27,088 nucleotides of DNA, taken from positions 1-27,088 of the IMG/VR virus record IMGVR_UViG_3300023179_000434. One strand, given 5' to 3'. This document shows, piece by piece, positions 6,715 to 13,435 of this stretch (position 1 is its first letter; each line of letters starts with the position of its first letter). Source of the stretch: a virus. The notes beneath the pieces were generated by a model that ran no database searches, was not told the origin of the DNA, and saw only the letters and a program-made list of their open reading frames with translations. The position numbers were made by a program, and so were the translations under genes.

Positions 6715-7323
6715 ATGAGTAAACGACTTATATTAAAACTAAATGCGGGATTTTTTCCCCTGTCTACAGCACCTTGGGAAGATACTATTGTTAATATCTT
6801 CTCTGAGGCCGCCCATCCGTTAGATATTGTATATACTCAAAACGAAGATGGTAGTTATGATGAAAGCAGTGTTGAATATTTTAATATCATTAAAGACTGG
6901 AAAGAATGGGCAAAGCTGCCTATCAGATCTTGTGATGATTATGTTCATACTACCAGTGGTCCAGTTCGTCTGCCAAGTGTCGTAGTGTGTGGCAAATTCA
7001 ATAGAGTTGTATATAAAACTGTACAATTCCCTACTAAGCATAATATTTTTAAAAGAGATAAATACACCTGTGGTTACACTGGTAAAAAATTACAGAAACA
7101 CGAACTTTCTGTGGATCATATATTACCAGTAAGTCGTGGTGGTCAAAATACATGGGATAATTTAATTACATGCGAAAAGAAAACTAATACATTCAAAGAT
7201 AATAGAACGCCATCAGAATGTGGGCTTAAATTACTTTGGAAACCAGAAAAGCCAAAAAATGGCATGGTCTTTGACGCATTGCGTGAAGATTGGAACATGT
7301 TCTTAGGAAATAAAAATGAATAA
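6715..7323 (+). CDS. HNH nuclease family protein
   Basis: A 202-aa protein. The N-terminal region (LILKLNAGFFPLSTAPWEDT) matches the conserved start of a widespread bacterial and phage HNH family. The C-terminal HNH core is NIFKRDKYTCGYTG, SVDHILPVSRGGQNTWDNL and FKDNRTPSECG. The usual first zinc knuckle CxxCG is here CGYTG, so one Cys is missing, and the metal-binding structural site may be lost. The catalytic DH and the downstream Asn are present. It could act as a genuine nuclease or be a maintained phage accessory protein; nothing around it marks an insertion. It overlaps the next gene by 8 nt. Confidence 0.85.
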   Translation: MSKRLILKLNAGFFPLSTAPWEDTIVNIFSEAAHPLDIVYTQNEDGSYDESSVEYFNIIKDWKEWAKLPIRSCDDYVHTTSGPVRLPSVVVCGKFNRVVYKTVQFPTKHNIFKRDKYTCGYTGKKLQKHELSVDHILPVSRGGQNTWDNLITCEKKTNTFKDNRTPSECGLKLLWKPEKPKNGMVFDALREDWNMFLGNKNE

Positions 7324-7915
7324 TACGTTTACTATACAATACTTTGATCAGATTACCAAATATAAATGGAATTTTTGGTATATCAAACCCTCAGCATTAG
7401 AATGGGATGAATGGGATCGGTGGGAAACCATAGCAAAACTCAAACATCCTGTTCAGTATTTCTTTAGAGAAGGATATAGCACCGCGCAGTTTAGAATAAA
7501 ACGTAACTGGAGAGATTTTTATTATTGGTGCCGTAAATGGTTCAAACCAGCCCATCCTATAATCAGAAAAGCACTCAAAAGAGAATGGTGCGATCTTGTA
7601 GAACTATCAGTCGATCTTAACCTAGCTATAATACTGCAATTCAAACAAGAAGCAGATGAAAGTTATATAGATTGGACATATGGAAATCATGCAATCTTTA
7701 AAAAATGGTTAGACGAATCAGCAGAGTATATTACCAAGCAGCGGCCTTTATTACATAAACAATTGATGGAAGCTTATCCAAAAAATGTTTCATTGGCCAA
7801 AGAACCATACGAAACTCTTTACAGTGAAGTTATAAGAATAGAAAAACTTATTGAAGATACAGACACCAAGATCATTAAAGAAATGATTGATTACAGAAAC
7901 TACATGTGGACCTAA
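7316..7915 (+). CDS. Unknown 199-aa Trp/Tyr-rich phage protein
   Basis: A soluble, strongly aromatic protein: many Trp and Tyr residues, for example YKWNFWYIKPSALEWDEWD near the N-terminus and DFYYWCRKWF in the middle. The C-terminal half is predicted helical. It starts inside the end of the HNH gene (8-nt overlap), so it is likely co-expressed. I do not recognise the family and see no catalytic motif. Confidence 0.75.
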   Translation: MNNTFTIQYFDQITKYKWNFWYIKPSALEWDEWDRWETIAKLKHPVQYFFREGYSTAQFRIKRNWRDFYYWCRKWFKPAHPIIRKALKREWCDLVELSVDLNLAIILQFKQEADESYIDWTYGNHAIFKKWLDESAEYITKQRPLLHKQLMEAYPKNVSLAKEPYETLYSEVIRIEKLIEDTDTKIIKEMIDYRNYMWT

Positions 7916-7919
7916 TATT

Positions 7920-8342
7920 ATGACAGTTAACCATTATACTGATTTCTATTCTGCTGAAAAATACGCCAAGACATATGATGCTGTTATAAGCCTTGGTCAT
8001 AAGCTGGAAGAAGAATACCTCAACCCAAATGCTCCTTATCTTTTTCTTGACTTTGAGGATGTAGAAATGGATGATCTTGATGATTTGTGTACCCCACCAT
8101 CAGCCAGTGACATCTATAAATTAGTCGAATTCATTCAACAGCTTAATCCAGATGATAAGCTTCTTATTCATTGTTTTGCTGGATATTCTAGATCTTCAGC
8201 TGGGGTACTCATAGCTAAATGTGAAAGAGATAAAAAGACAATTAAAGAGGCGATGGCTGAATTATATGATGCTCGCATTCCTGATAAATTAATACCAAAA
8301 CCAAACAACATAATGGTACACCAGTATCTAATGTCCAAATGA
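7920..8342 (+). CDS. Dual-specificity / tyrosine-type protein phosphatase
   Basis: A 140-aa compact cysteine-based phosphatase. The P-loop signature HCFAGYSRSS gives C85 as the nucleophile and R91 as the phosphate-binding Arg of the CX5R motif; an acidic loop (DFEDVEMDD, about residues 44-52) could supply the general acid. Such enzymes remove phosphate from Tyr/Ser/Thr or, in some families, from RNA 5' ends. I start at the ATG at 7920, just after the previous stop; an ATG 33 nt earlier would overlap the upstream gene. Its stop overlaps the next ATG. The substrate in the infected cell is unknown; a host signalling or nucleic-acid target are both possible. Confidence 0.85.
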   Translation: MTVNHYTDFYSAEKYAKTYDAVISLGHKLEEEYLNPNAPYLFLDFEDVEMDDLDDLCTPPSASDIYKLVEFIQQLNPDDKLLIHCFAGYSRSSAGVLIAKCERDKKTIKEAMAELYDARIPDKLIPKPNNIMVHQYLMSK

Positions 8343-8716
8343 AAAAAATAATAAGAATCAACAACACATCTAAGTTAGAGGATATTAAGAAAGCAGCTAA
8401 GCGTTGTCGTACTGCTATAGAAGAGGGCTGGGAGAGCGAACTAGAGTCTGCTAAAACCGCATACTTCGGTATGAATGTGTTTATGCGTATATGGCATAGG
8501 TACTTTGTATCTATAGTGTCTGCTAAGAATAAATGGCTTGCATTGAAGGATGCAGAAATAGACTACAAATGGAAGTATAAGCTGCAGTATGACTTCTGTG
8601 ATAGAATACTTAATAAGCTGGAGATAGTTAAGAGTATAGATCTGGATGAGCATGCCTGTAAACGGTTATGGTTAACAGATCTATGGGATAAAACTACAAA
8701 AATTTCAGTAGACTAA
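8339..8716 (+). CDS. Unknown 125-aa helical basic protein
   Basis: Rich in Lys, Trp and Leu, beginning MKKIIRINNTSKLEDIKKAA and predicted nearly all helical. A segment NVFMRIWHRYFVSIVSA is hydrophobic but interrupted by Arg and His, so a membrane span is doubtful. The ATG overlaps the phosphatase stop by 4 nt. No known family. Confidence 0.7.
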   Translation: MKKIIRINNTSKLEDIKKAAKRCRTAIEEGWESELESAKTAYFGMNVFMRIWHRYFVSIVSAKNKWLALKDAEIDYKWKYKLQYDFCDRILNKLEIVKSIDLDEHACKRLWLTDLWDKTTKISVD

Positions 8717-8717
8717 C

Positions 8718-8738
8718 ATATAGCCTTAGATTATAATA
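8718..8738 (+). promoter_or_regulatory. Recurrent phage promoter motif before the phosphoesterase gene
   Basis: ATATAGCC (8718-8725), 6 nt, TATAATA (8732-8738), and the ATG at 8743. Same architecture as at 6691-6710 and 20899-20918; the TATAAT hexamer ends 5 nt before the start codon. Confidence 0.55.
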
Positions 8739-8742
8739 CATA

Positions 8743-9447
8743 ATGAGTACAGAAAAGGATAAAATACTGCTGTCGGGCGACATACACGGGGCGTTCTCGA
8801 CACTTGGCTACGAACTAAAACGTAAGCAAGTGGAAAATGCTTATATTATCCAAGTGGGCGACCTAGGAATAGGATTCTTTAAGCTAAATTATTATAAGAC
8901 CGCATTAGGATTACTGAATGATACTCTCAAAAAAGGTAATAATCATTTATATGCCATTCGCGGCAACCATGACGATCCCTCATTCTTTGAAAAGACTAAT
9001 AACCCTTTTGATCTGAGTAATATAACACTACTAGCAGACTACTCTGAGTTAACGCTCTTAGATAAATCCATTCTCTGTGTAGGCGGAGCCATATCCGTGG
9101 ACAGAACTGAACGTGTTCCCGGAAAGAGCTTTTGGGAAAATGAAGCATTTAAATTTAATGATCGATTTCCTTATAAAGATCGACAGTATGATGCGGTTAT
9201 TACCCATACAAGACCTAAATGTGCTGGCGGTCCGAAAGATTATTCTAATATAGCATATTGGATTGAAAAAGATACCCCTCTTAAAGAACATCTTGAAACA
9301 GAAGCAAAGGAAGTACAAAAGCTTTATGAATTAACCAAACCAACTAAATGGTTTTATGGACATTTTCATAAATCCATTACTAGCCAATACGAAAATACAG
9401 AATTCAGATGTCTTAATATTGACGAATTATATGAATACAGAAGCTAA
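8743..9447 (+). CDS. Calcineurin-like metallophosphoesterase
   Basis: A 234-aa protein with all five metal-binding blocks of the family: SGDIHG (D13, H15), VGDLG (D40), RGNHDD (74-78 region), VITHTRP and YGHFHKS near the C-terminus. The family hydrolyses phosphomono- or diesters with a two-metal centre; related phage enzymes act on nucleotides, RNA or proteins. The substrate cannot be told from the sequence. It starts its own transcription unit at the 8718-8738 motif and overlaps the next gene by 17 nt. Confidence 0.9.
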   Translation: MSTEKDKILLSGDIHGAFSTLGYELKRKQVENAYIIQVGDLGIGFFKLNYYKTALGLLNDTLKKGNNHLYAIRGNHDDPSFFEKTNNPFDLSNITLLADYSELTLLDKSILCVGGAISVDRTERVPGKSFWENEAFKFNDRFPYKDRQYDAVITHTRPKCAGGPKDYSNIAYWIEKDTPLKEHLETEAKEVQKLYELTKPTKWFYGHFHKSITSQYENTEFRCLNIDELYEYRS

Positions 9448-9661
9448 GAAAAGAACCAAACATCGCGGTGTATATATTGGATTAAATCATCACAATCCAG
9501 CACTTTGCCATGGCCAAACAGGATATTATTATAATCTTAAAGGTAATGCGAATGTTGAATTCTATGCTGATGGTATGAGCCCGATGATTGCTCCTATCGT
9601 TGTTCCCAAAGAACATGCATGGAAAGATGAAGAAGGATATGCCAATCTACACTGGGTATGA
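9431..9661 (+). CDS. Unknown 76-aa phage protein
   Basis: Start placed at the ATG at 9431 (MNTEAKKRTKHRGVYIGLNH); a longer frame from 9356 would lie deep inside the phosphoesterase gene. His- and Tyr-rich and probably beta-rich. No motif recognised. Its stop overlaps the next ATG by 4 nt. Confidence 0.65.
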   Translation: MNTEAKKRTKHRGVYIGLNHHNPALCHGQTGYYYNLKGNANVEFYADGMSPMIAPIVVPKEHAWKDEEGYANLHWV

Positions 9662-9918
9662 ATGAAGAAATGTTAAAAGCTGAAATAGCTCAGCTCCAAA
9701 GTGATCTTGCCATTGCAAATAAGCAGATTGATGGAGTATTCAAAAGCTATCGTTGTATACCTTATGAAAGTGCTAAGCACATAGGATTACAGCAACTTAT
9801 TGATACTCGTTATATCACACTCGAAGCTCATAACGAAATAGTTCAACGCTTGGTATTTGCCTTAGAAAAGGCCTATGAAGAAATTGAATCATATCACCAA
9901 AACACTAAAGATATTTAA
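9658..9918 (+). CDS. Unknown 86-aa coiled-coil protein
   Basis: The first 30 residues (MNEEMLKAEIAQLQSDLAIA and following) form a clear heptad pattern, and the rest is also helical. Such short coiled-coil proteins are common in phage early regions and cannot be assigned. Coupled on both sides by overlapping start/stop codons (ATGA before, TAATG after). Confidence 0.7.
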   Translation: MNEEMLKAEIAQLQSDLAIANKQIDGVFKSYRCIPYESAKHIGLQQLIDTRYITLEAHNEIVQRLVFALEKAYEEIESYHQNTKDI

Positions 9919-10307
9919 TGAGTAAAGAACTCTTATTCTCTGTAACAGCTAATGATTGTGATTGGCAATTCTTCTGTGCTGGTGGACCTGGCGGACAGCA
10001 CCAAAATAAAACAGCTTCGGCTTGTAGGTGTGTTCATAAAGCCAGCAAAGCTGTAGGTGAAAGTAGAGAGCACAGAGAACAACGGCGTAATAAGATTGAA
10101 GCTTTTAAGCGAATGTCTCAATCTAAAGAGTTCCAACTTTGGATGAAGATGGAATCCTCGCGGTTGATGGTTACAAAAGAGGAGAAAGCTCGCAGAGAAG
10201 CAGCTATTGAAGCTACAGTTAACCAAATGATGAAAGAAGAAAATCTCAAAATTGAAATGAAAGACAAAAACGGTAAATGGATTACATACTTTGAAGATAC
10301 TATATGA
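9918..10307 (+). CDS. Release-factor-like GGQ protein (peptidyl-tRNA hydrolase domain)
   Basis: A 129-aa protein made of a single RF-1-type catalytic domain. The signature CAGGPGGQHQNKTASACR contains the universally conserved GGQ (25-27), whose Gln positions water to hydrolyse the peptidyl-tRNA ester in the ribosomal A/P site. The codon-recognition domains of RF1/RF2 are absent, as in ArfB, ICT1 and PrfH. The basic helical tail (residues 50-100) could enter the mRNA channel as in ArfB. The likely role is rescue of stalled ribosomes or release of damaged ones during infection. It overlaps neighbours by 1 and 4 nt. Confidence 0.9.
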   Translation: MSKELLFSVTANDCDWQFFCAGGPGGQHQNKTASACRCVHKASKAVGESREHREQRRNKIEAFKRMSQSKEFQLWMKMESSRLMVTKEEKARREAAIEATVNQMMKEENLKIEMKDKNGKWITYFEDTI

Positions 10308-10597
10308 CACCCGAACAATTCTGCTACTGGCTCCAAGGTACATTTGAAATTAATAATTCCAAAACCTTTGATGAACCCCAAGTACAAATCATTAAAGACC
10401 ATTTAAATACGGTTTTTAATAAAATTACCCCTCCGGTATGGCTTAAAGCAGATATGCTTAAAGAAATACAAAAACGAATCGATGGTAGTAAAGAGCTTGA
10501 AGAATTTAAGAAAATTCATCCTTGCACCAAACATATTATAGAAGCCGATGCAATTCCAGCAGATGCTGTCGTCTGTAAATCACAAACATACTGCTAA
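10304..10597 (+). CDS. Conserved phage protein, function unknown
   Basis: A 97-aa protein beginning MTPEQFCYWLQGTFEI, a start seen in a small protein family common in tailed phages, followed by a helical segment with IIKDHLNTVFNKITPPVW. The role of the family is not known to me. The ATG overlaps the stop of the GGQ gene and its stop touches the next ATG (TAATG), indicating coupled translation. Confidence 0.8.
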   Translation: MTPEQFCYWLQGTFEINNSKTFDEPQVQIIKDHLNTVFNKITPPVWLKADMLKEIQKRIDGSKELEEFKKIHPCTKHIIEADAIPADAVVCKSQTYC

Positions 10598-11205
10598 TGA
10601 AAAATTTTGAACAATATTTAATGGATAAATATCCAGAACTCTTCCACTCCGATGAAGAAGGTTTAACATGTCCCTGTGGTGTGTGGGTTCCACAAGGTTG
10701 GGAGAATATTGTAGATGATTTATGTGGGTCTATTACTGACTATTCAAAACACACCTATAGATCAGCGTTTGACATCACTAGTAAAAAGTATTATTTTTGG
10801 GAATACATAGTCAAAATCATAGACAAAGCCCATTTATGTTTTATTAAGATTTTTTCCAGATATAATAAATGGGAGTTCAACAAACCCTATTTCGCCTTTG
10901 TGCAGAAATTCAAAGATAAGGCATCCAAGTATAGAAAATATAGGAAAGTATATCCACCTGGTATTAAAATTGATCAGATTAAGGAGAAATTCGGAGATCT
11001 CCGATTTTACTTTTCCGGGGGCGATGAACAAATAACCGGAATGGTACGTTTTGCTGAGTATCTTTGCACCCAAACTTGTGAAGTTACTGGTAAAAAAGGG
11101 CGAATGTGTAGTTCTGCTGGTGGCTGGATGAAAACACTGTGTGAAGAAGAAGCATTAAAATTAGGATATAAACCACTTAATGAATACAATCCCAAAAAAT
11201 CTTAA
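10597..11205 (+). CDS. Conserved phage protein with cysteine pairs, function unknown
   Basis: A 202-aa protein. The N-terminal part has CPCGVW; the C-terminal part contains IKEKFGDLRFYFSGGD and CEVTGKKGRMCSSAGGW followed by TLCEEE. These are the hallmarks of a protein family often found in phages, where the segments surround a possible zinc site. Between them (about residues 65-120) lies a Lys/Tyr-rich linker. No enzymatic function is known. It overlaps the next gene by 26 nt. Confidence 0.75.
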   Translation: MKNFEQYLMDKYPELFHSDEEGLTCPCGVWVPQGWENIVDDLCGSITDYSKHTYRSAFDITSKKYYFWEYIVKIIDKAHLCFIKIFSRYNKWEFNKPYFAFVQKFKDKASKYRKYRKVYPPGIKIDQIKEKFGDLRFYFSGGDEQITGMVRFAEYLCTQTCEVTGKKGRMCSSAGGWMKTLCEEEALKLGYKPLNEYNPKKS

Positions 11206-11674
11206 AGGAGGCCAGTACTGGCATGTCATATATGAATGTCGCCCTGATATCATTCTCATTAATCCCCAAGGCACAGGATTTTATGCTTTCGGGCAAGATG
11301 CTGTATGGGATTTATCTGCTGTAGGTGAATGGCTTAATGAAGTTGATATTGCCCATGCTGAATATGATGGAACAATTGAAGCAGAATATGGTTATCAAAA
11401 TGACTACTGCCTTACTTGTGGTAGCTGTGGTATAAATGGTTGTTGCCCTCCTACTAGATGCATGGTATTTACTTGTAGACATTCAAAGACATATTTTGAG
11501 GATTACCAAATTCTGCAAGATCAGTGGAGTATTATGCATGACTTTATTAAACGATTAGCTGAAGATAAAGTAGAAAATATAAGTCAAATCGAATACATTG
11601 CCGATGACGTCTTAAAAGAAGTAGACGATTTATTCGCCAAACCCGATACAATCAATGATCACCGAGATCCATAA
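11180..11674 (+). CDS. Unknown 164-aa cysteine-rich protein
   Basis: Begins MNTIPKNLKGGQYWHVIYEC. A dense cysteine cluster (CLTCGSCGINGCCPP, then CMVFTC) at about residues 77-100 suggests a zinc- or iron-sulphur-binding knot. The C-terminal third is helical and acidic. The AGGAGG inside its 5' end (11207-11212) encodes the KGG of the protein and is not followed by a suitable in-frame ATG, so I do not move the start. It overlaps genes on both sides by 20-26 nt. Confidence 0.7.
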   Translation: MNTIPKNLKGGQYWHVIYECRPDIILINPQGTGFYAFGQDAVWDLSAVGEWLNEVDIAHAEYDGTIEAEYGYQNDYCLTCGSCGINGCCPPTRCMVFTCRHSKTYFEDYQILQDQWSIMHDFIKRLAEDKVENISQIEYIADDVLKEVDDLFAKPDTINDHRDP

Positions 11675-12176
11675 AGACCTATTAAAAGTACAGCAAGGCA
11701 TTATATGCCATCAAGTCAACTGCTTAGGAGCTGTTGGCGGATTATCTAATGATATTGCCAAGAAATGGCCCAAGAACAAAGACGCTTATAAGCAATACGT
11801 ATGGGATATGGCAGCCAAAGAAGGCAATGCAGTATTCTCCTTAGGTAGAGTATGTGATGTTCAAGTAGAATCTAATCTTTACATAGCCAATTTATTTGGG
11901 CAATATGATTATGGCAGAGACTATAGGCGTACTGAATACTGTGCAGTTGAATCTGCCTTAAAGAGAGTCAGAAACAAAATATATAATTCAACGGAGACAG
12001 AAGAAGTATTAACATTTATGGGTATTGATGTTTTTAACGTTCCTCTTAAAGACATCTATATTCCGAAATGGATGGGGTGTGGCTTGGGTGGTGGTGATTG
12101 GAATATAGTCCTCGATATAATCAATAAAGTATTTGATTCATCAGATAAGAATGTGTATATTTGTGAATTCAAATGA
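11655..12176 (+). CDS. Macro-domain protein (ADP-ribose binding/hydrolysing)
   Basis: A 173-aa single macro domain. HQVNCLGAVGGLSNDIAKKW (19-38) is the ADP-ribose-binding loop with the conserved Asn22; later blocks are YIANLFGQYDYG and KWMGCGLGGGDWNIV, the second phosphate-binding loop. The closest type is the Poa1p/ALC1-like group, which removes ADP-ribose from proteins or nucleic acids or dephosphorylates ADP-ribose-1''-phosphate, a product of tRNA repair. In a phage it may counter NAD-derived defence signals or ADP-ribosylation. Substrate is inferred, fold is firm. It overlaps the upstream gene by 20 nt and the next ATG by 4 nt. Confidence 0.9.
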   Translation: MITEIHKDLLKVQQGIICHQVNCLGAVGGLSNDIAKKWPKNKDAYKQYVWDMAAKEGNAVFSLGRVCDVQVESNLYIANLFGQYDYGRDYRRTEYCAVESALKRVRNKIYNSTETEEVLTFMGIDVFNVPLKDIYIPKWMGCGLGGGDWNIVLDIINKVFDSSDKNVYICEFK

Positions 12177-12274
12177 GTGCTAAATCAAAATATCCCGATT
12201 GGTTTGATTATAACAGATCACCAAACCTTTTTTATAAGCCAAAACCAACGGCTATAAATGCAAAGACAACATGA
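12173..12274 (+). CDS. Small 33-aa protein, unknown
   Basis: ATG at 12173 overlaps the macro-domain stop (ATGA). The frame encodes MSAKSKYPDWFDYNRSPNLF plus 13 residues rich in Lys and Pro. The coupling and composition support a real small gene, but no homologue is known to me. Confidence 0.4.
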   Translation: MSAKSKYPDWFDYNRSPNLFYKPKPTAINAKTT

Positions 12275-12377
12275 ATGGAAGAGTTTGAGGGAACTGAAAA
12301 CCATTGAAATGAACACTGACAGAGAGCGACGTGAGTATTTAAGGCTTAAGAAAATATTTGAACCAGAGCATAAATAA
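12258..12377 (+). CDS. Small 39-aa basic helical protein, unknown
   Basis: ATG at 12258, stop TAA at 12375-12377. The product begins MQRQHEWKSLRELKTIEMNT and is a single, highly charged helix. It overlaps the previous small gene by 17 nt and fills the gap ahead of the lysis cassette. Low certainty. Confidence 0.35.
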   Translation: MQRQHEWKSLRELKTIEMNTDRERREYLRLKKIFEPEHK

Positions 12378-12397
12378 GCTTATTTACTGCTATAAGT

Positions 12398-12619
12398 ATG
12401 TTTATGAACGATCTCATCACATCTCTTACTGAAACATTCAGCGACAACCCATACTTTCATGTCATTACTGCCGTGATTGTTCTTGCATCTAGTATTTGTG
12501 CCCTTACAAAGACTCCTGATCCGAATACCACTTATGGTAAAGTCTATAAAGTCATTGAATTCCTTGCCCTTAACATAGGTAAAGCTAAGGAAGTTCATCC
12601 TAATGACCCAGCTAAGTAA
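12398..12619 (+). CDS. Candidate holin
   Basis: A 73-aa protein (71 aa if it starts at the in-frame ATG at 12404). One clear membrane segment, VITAVIVLASSICALT (about residues 24-39), follows a short polar N-terminus; the C-terminal tail is charged and Lys-rich. It is the first gene of a cassette containing spanins and an endolysin, so a holin role (timed opening of the inner membrane) is likely. Holins share little sequence, so this rests on topology and position. TATAAG (12391-12396) just upstream may be its promoter. Its stop overlaps the next ATG (TAATG). Confidence 0.6.
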   Translation: MFMNDLITSLTETFSDNPYFHVITAVIVLASSICALTKTPDPNTTYGKVYKVIEFLALNIGKAKEVHPNDPAK

Positions 12620-12888
12620 TGGCCTGGACATTACTAATCAAAGCTTTAATAGAAGCAACCACCGAATATCTTAGGTTGCGGTCTAAAACCGTATATCTTG
12701 ATGTATTTCATAAATCATATGATAAACAAGATGAATATATTAAAGAAGTTGAGAAGCTTAGGGTTAATCGTACTCCTGCTGACCTCGAGCGTATCAATGT
12801 CCTCATGCAACGGCTCCAGCAGGAACGTGCAAGGCTTGACGATCTATCAACCCTCATTACTCAGACCACTACCAAACCAAACAATTAA
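12619..12888 (+). CDS. Candidate i-spanin (Rz-like)
   Basis: An 89-aa protein, mostly predicted coiled coil from about residue 20 to 80, the periplasmic form expected of an inner-membrane spanin that fuses inner and outer membranes at lysis. The N-terminus MAWTLLIKALIEATTEYL is only weakly hydrophobic and holds Lys and Glu, so a standard transmembrane anchor is not obvious; this is the main doubt. The o-spanin-type lipoprotein gene begins inside it in the +1 frame, the classic Rz/Rz1 nesting, which is the best evidence. It sits between the holin candidate and the endolysin. Confidence 0.6.
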   Translation: MAWTLLIKALIEATTEYLRLRSKTVYLDVFHKSYDKQDEYIKEVEKLRVNRTPADLERINVLMQRLQQERARLDDLSTLITQTTTKPNN

Positions 12889-13003
12889 AACTGTTGATGG
12901 TTCTTATATAATCCAAGATACAGGATTGGGATTTGAACGGTGGTATTCTGAAAAATATGTCAATGATCTAGAGAATAAAATCCTATATAAAGACAAAAAT
13001 TAA
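12731..13003 (+). CDS. Candidate o-spanin lipoprotein (Rz1-like), nested
   Basis: A 90-aa protein starting at the ATG at 12731 (MNILKKLRSLGLIVLLL). It has a basic n-region, a hydrophobic core and a lipobox-like SMSSC with Cys26 as the lipidation site, so the mature protein would be an outer-membrane lipoprotein of about 65 aa. The residue at -3 is Met, slightly unusual. Its first 158 nt overlap the i-spanin candidate in the +1 frame. Upstream in-frame ATGs (12698, 12701, 12719) would add a non-signal-like extension and are rejected. A terminator follows at 13022. Confidence 0.75.
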   Translation: MNILKKLRSLGLIVLLLTSSVSMSSCNGSSRNVQGLTIYQPSLLRPLPNQTIKTVDGSYIIQDTGLGFERWYSEKYVNDLENKILYKDKN

Positions 13004-13021
13004 TAAATAAAGTGATTCAGC

Positions 13022-13055
13022 AACCTGCTTAAAGTAATATTTAAGCAGGTTTTTT
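13022..13055 (+). terminator. Rho-independent terminator after the spanin genes
   Basis: AACCTGCTTAAA (13022-13033) and TTTAAGCAGGTT (13040-13051) form a 12-bp perfect stem with a 6-nt loop, followed by a T-run to 13055. It ends the holin/spanin transcript before the 13062 gene. Confidence 0.9.
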
Positions 13056-13061
13056 ATACAT

Positions 13062-13244
13062 ATGAACGGAAAAGGAGACAAGCTAAGAAAAGGTGCCAAT
13101 CTTAAAGCATACTATGACAACTACGACAAAATCTTCAGAAAACAAATTACAACTGAAGCTGGTACTAGATGTAATGAAGAAAAATCCAAAAGCACCGAAC
13201 CTAAAAGGGAAATGGAAAGTAGCCCAAGCCCCTCTGCAATTTAA
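13062..13244 (+). CDS. Small conserved phage protein with GKGD start
   Basis: A 60-aa basic protein beginning MNGKGDKLRKGANLKAYYDN, then YDKIFRKQ. This pattern (S/N-GKGD, then an aromatic YD/WDxIF) is a small protein found in many tailed phages, with no known function. The C-terminus is Ser/Pro-rich and low in complexity. A second short frame (13174-13263, 29 aa, starting MKKNPKAPNLKGKW) overlaps its end in another phase and could be a separate peptide. Confidence 0.65.
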   Translation: MNGKGDKLRKGANLKAYYDNYDKIFRKQITTEAGTRCNEEKSKSTEPKREMESSPSPSAI

Positions 13245-13253
13245 AAATTTAAT

Positions 13254-13430
13254 ATGGACCTAATACCACTAATAATCACTACGGCTGTAATAATCTACTT
13301 TTTGAAAAGAGTTATAAATTTTCTATTCAAAGAAGATCACCCAGAATTAAGGCAAGCCATCATAGATGCTGATAATGAACGCCTAATCCCGCGAGATGCA
13401 GCAGCTATGTCGACTGATAACACTAAATAA
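13254..13430 (+). CDS. Single-membrane-span protein in the lysis cassette (holin or antiholin candidate)
   Basis: A 58-aa protein, ATG 13254 to TAA 13428-13430. Residues 3-24 (PLIITTAVIIYFLKRVINFL) form one membrane segment with a short N-terminus and a charged C-terminal tail. It lies 5 nt before the endolysin gene, a usual position for a holin or antiholin. With the 12398 protein this gives two small membrane proteins in the cassette; which one is the holin cannot be decided. Confidence 0.55.
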   Translation: MDLIPLIITTAVIIYFLKRVINFLFKEDHPELRQAIIDADNERLIPRDAAAMSTDNTK

Positions 13431-13435
13431 TAGAT

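Noticed and set aside
9933-10402. Minus-strand frames of 94-136 codons opposite the GGQ gene
   Set aside because: Low-complexity Phe/Ser-rich products typical of antisense reading; the sense strand has a clear GGQ domain.
11206-11225. Strong AGGAGG with an ATG at 11223, suggesting a later gene start
   Set aside because: The ATG is in a different frame from the 164-aa gene and leads to no sizable protein; the AGGAGG is explained by the coding of Lys-Gly-Gly.
12698-12730. Longer start for the lipoprotein gene at 12698
   Set aside because: It would put 11 residues before the basic n-region and spoil the signal peptide; ATG at 12731 gives a normal lipoprotein signal.
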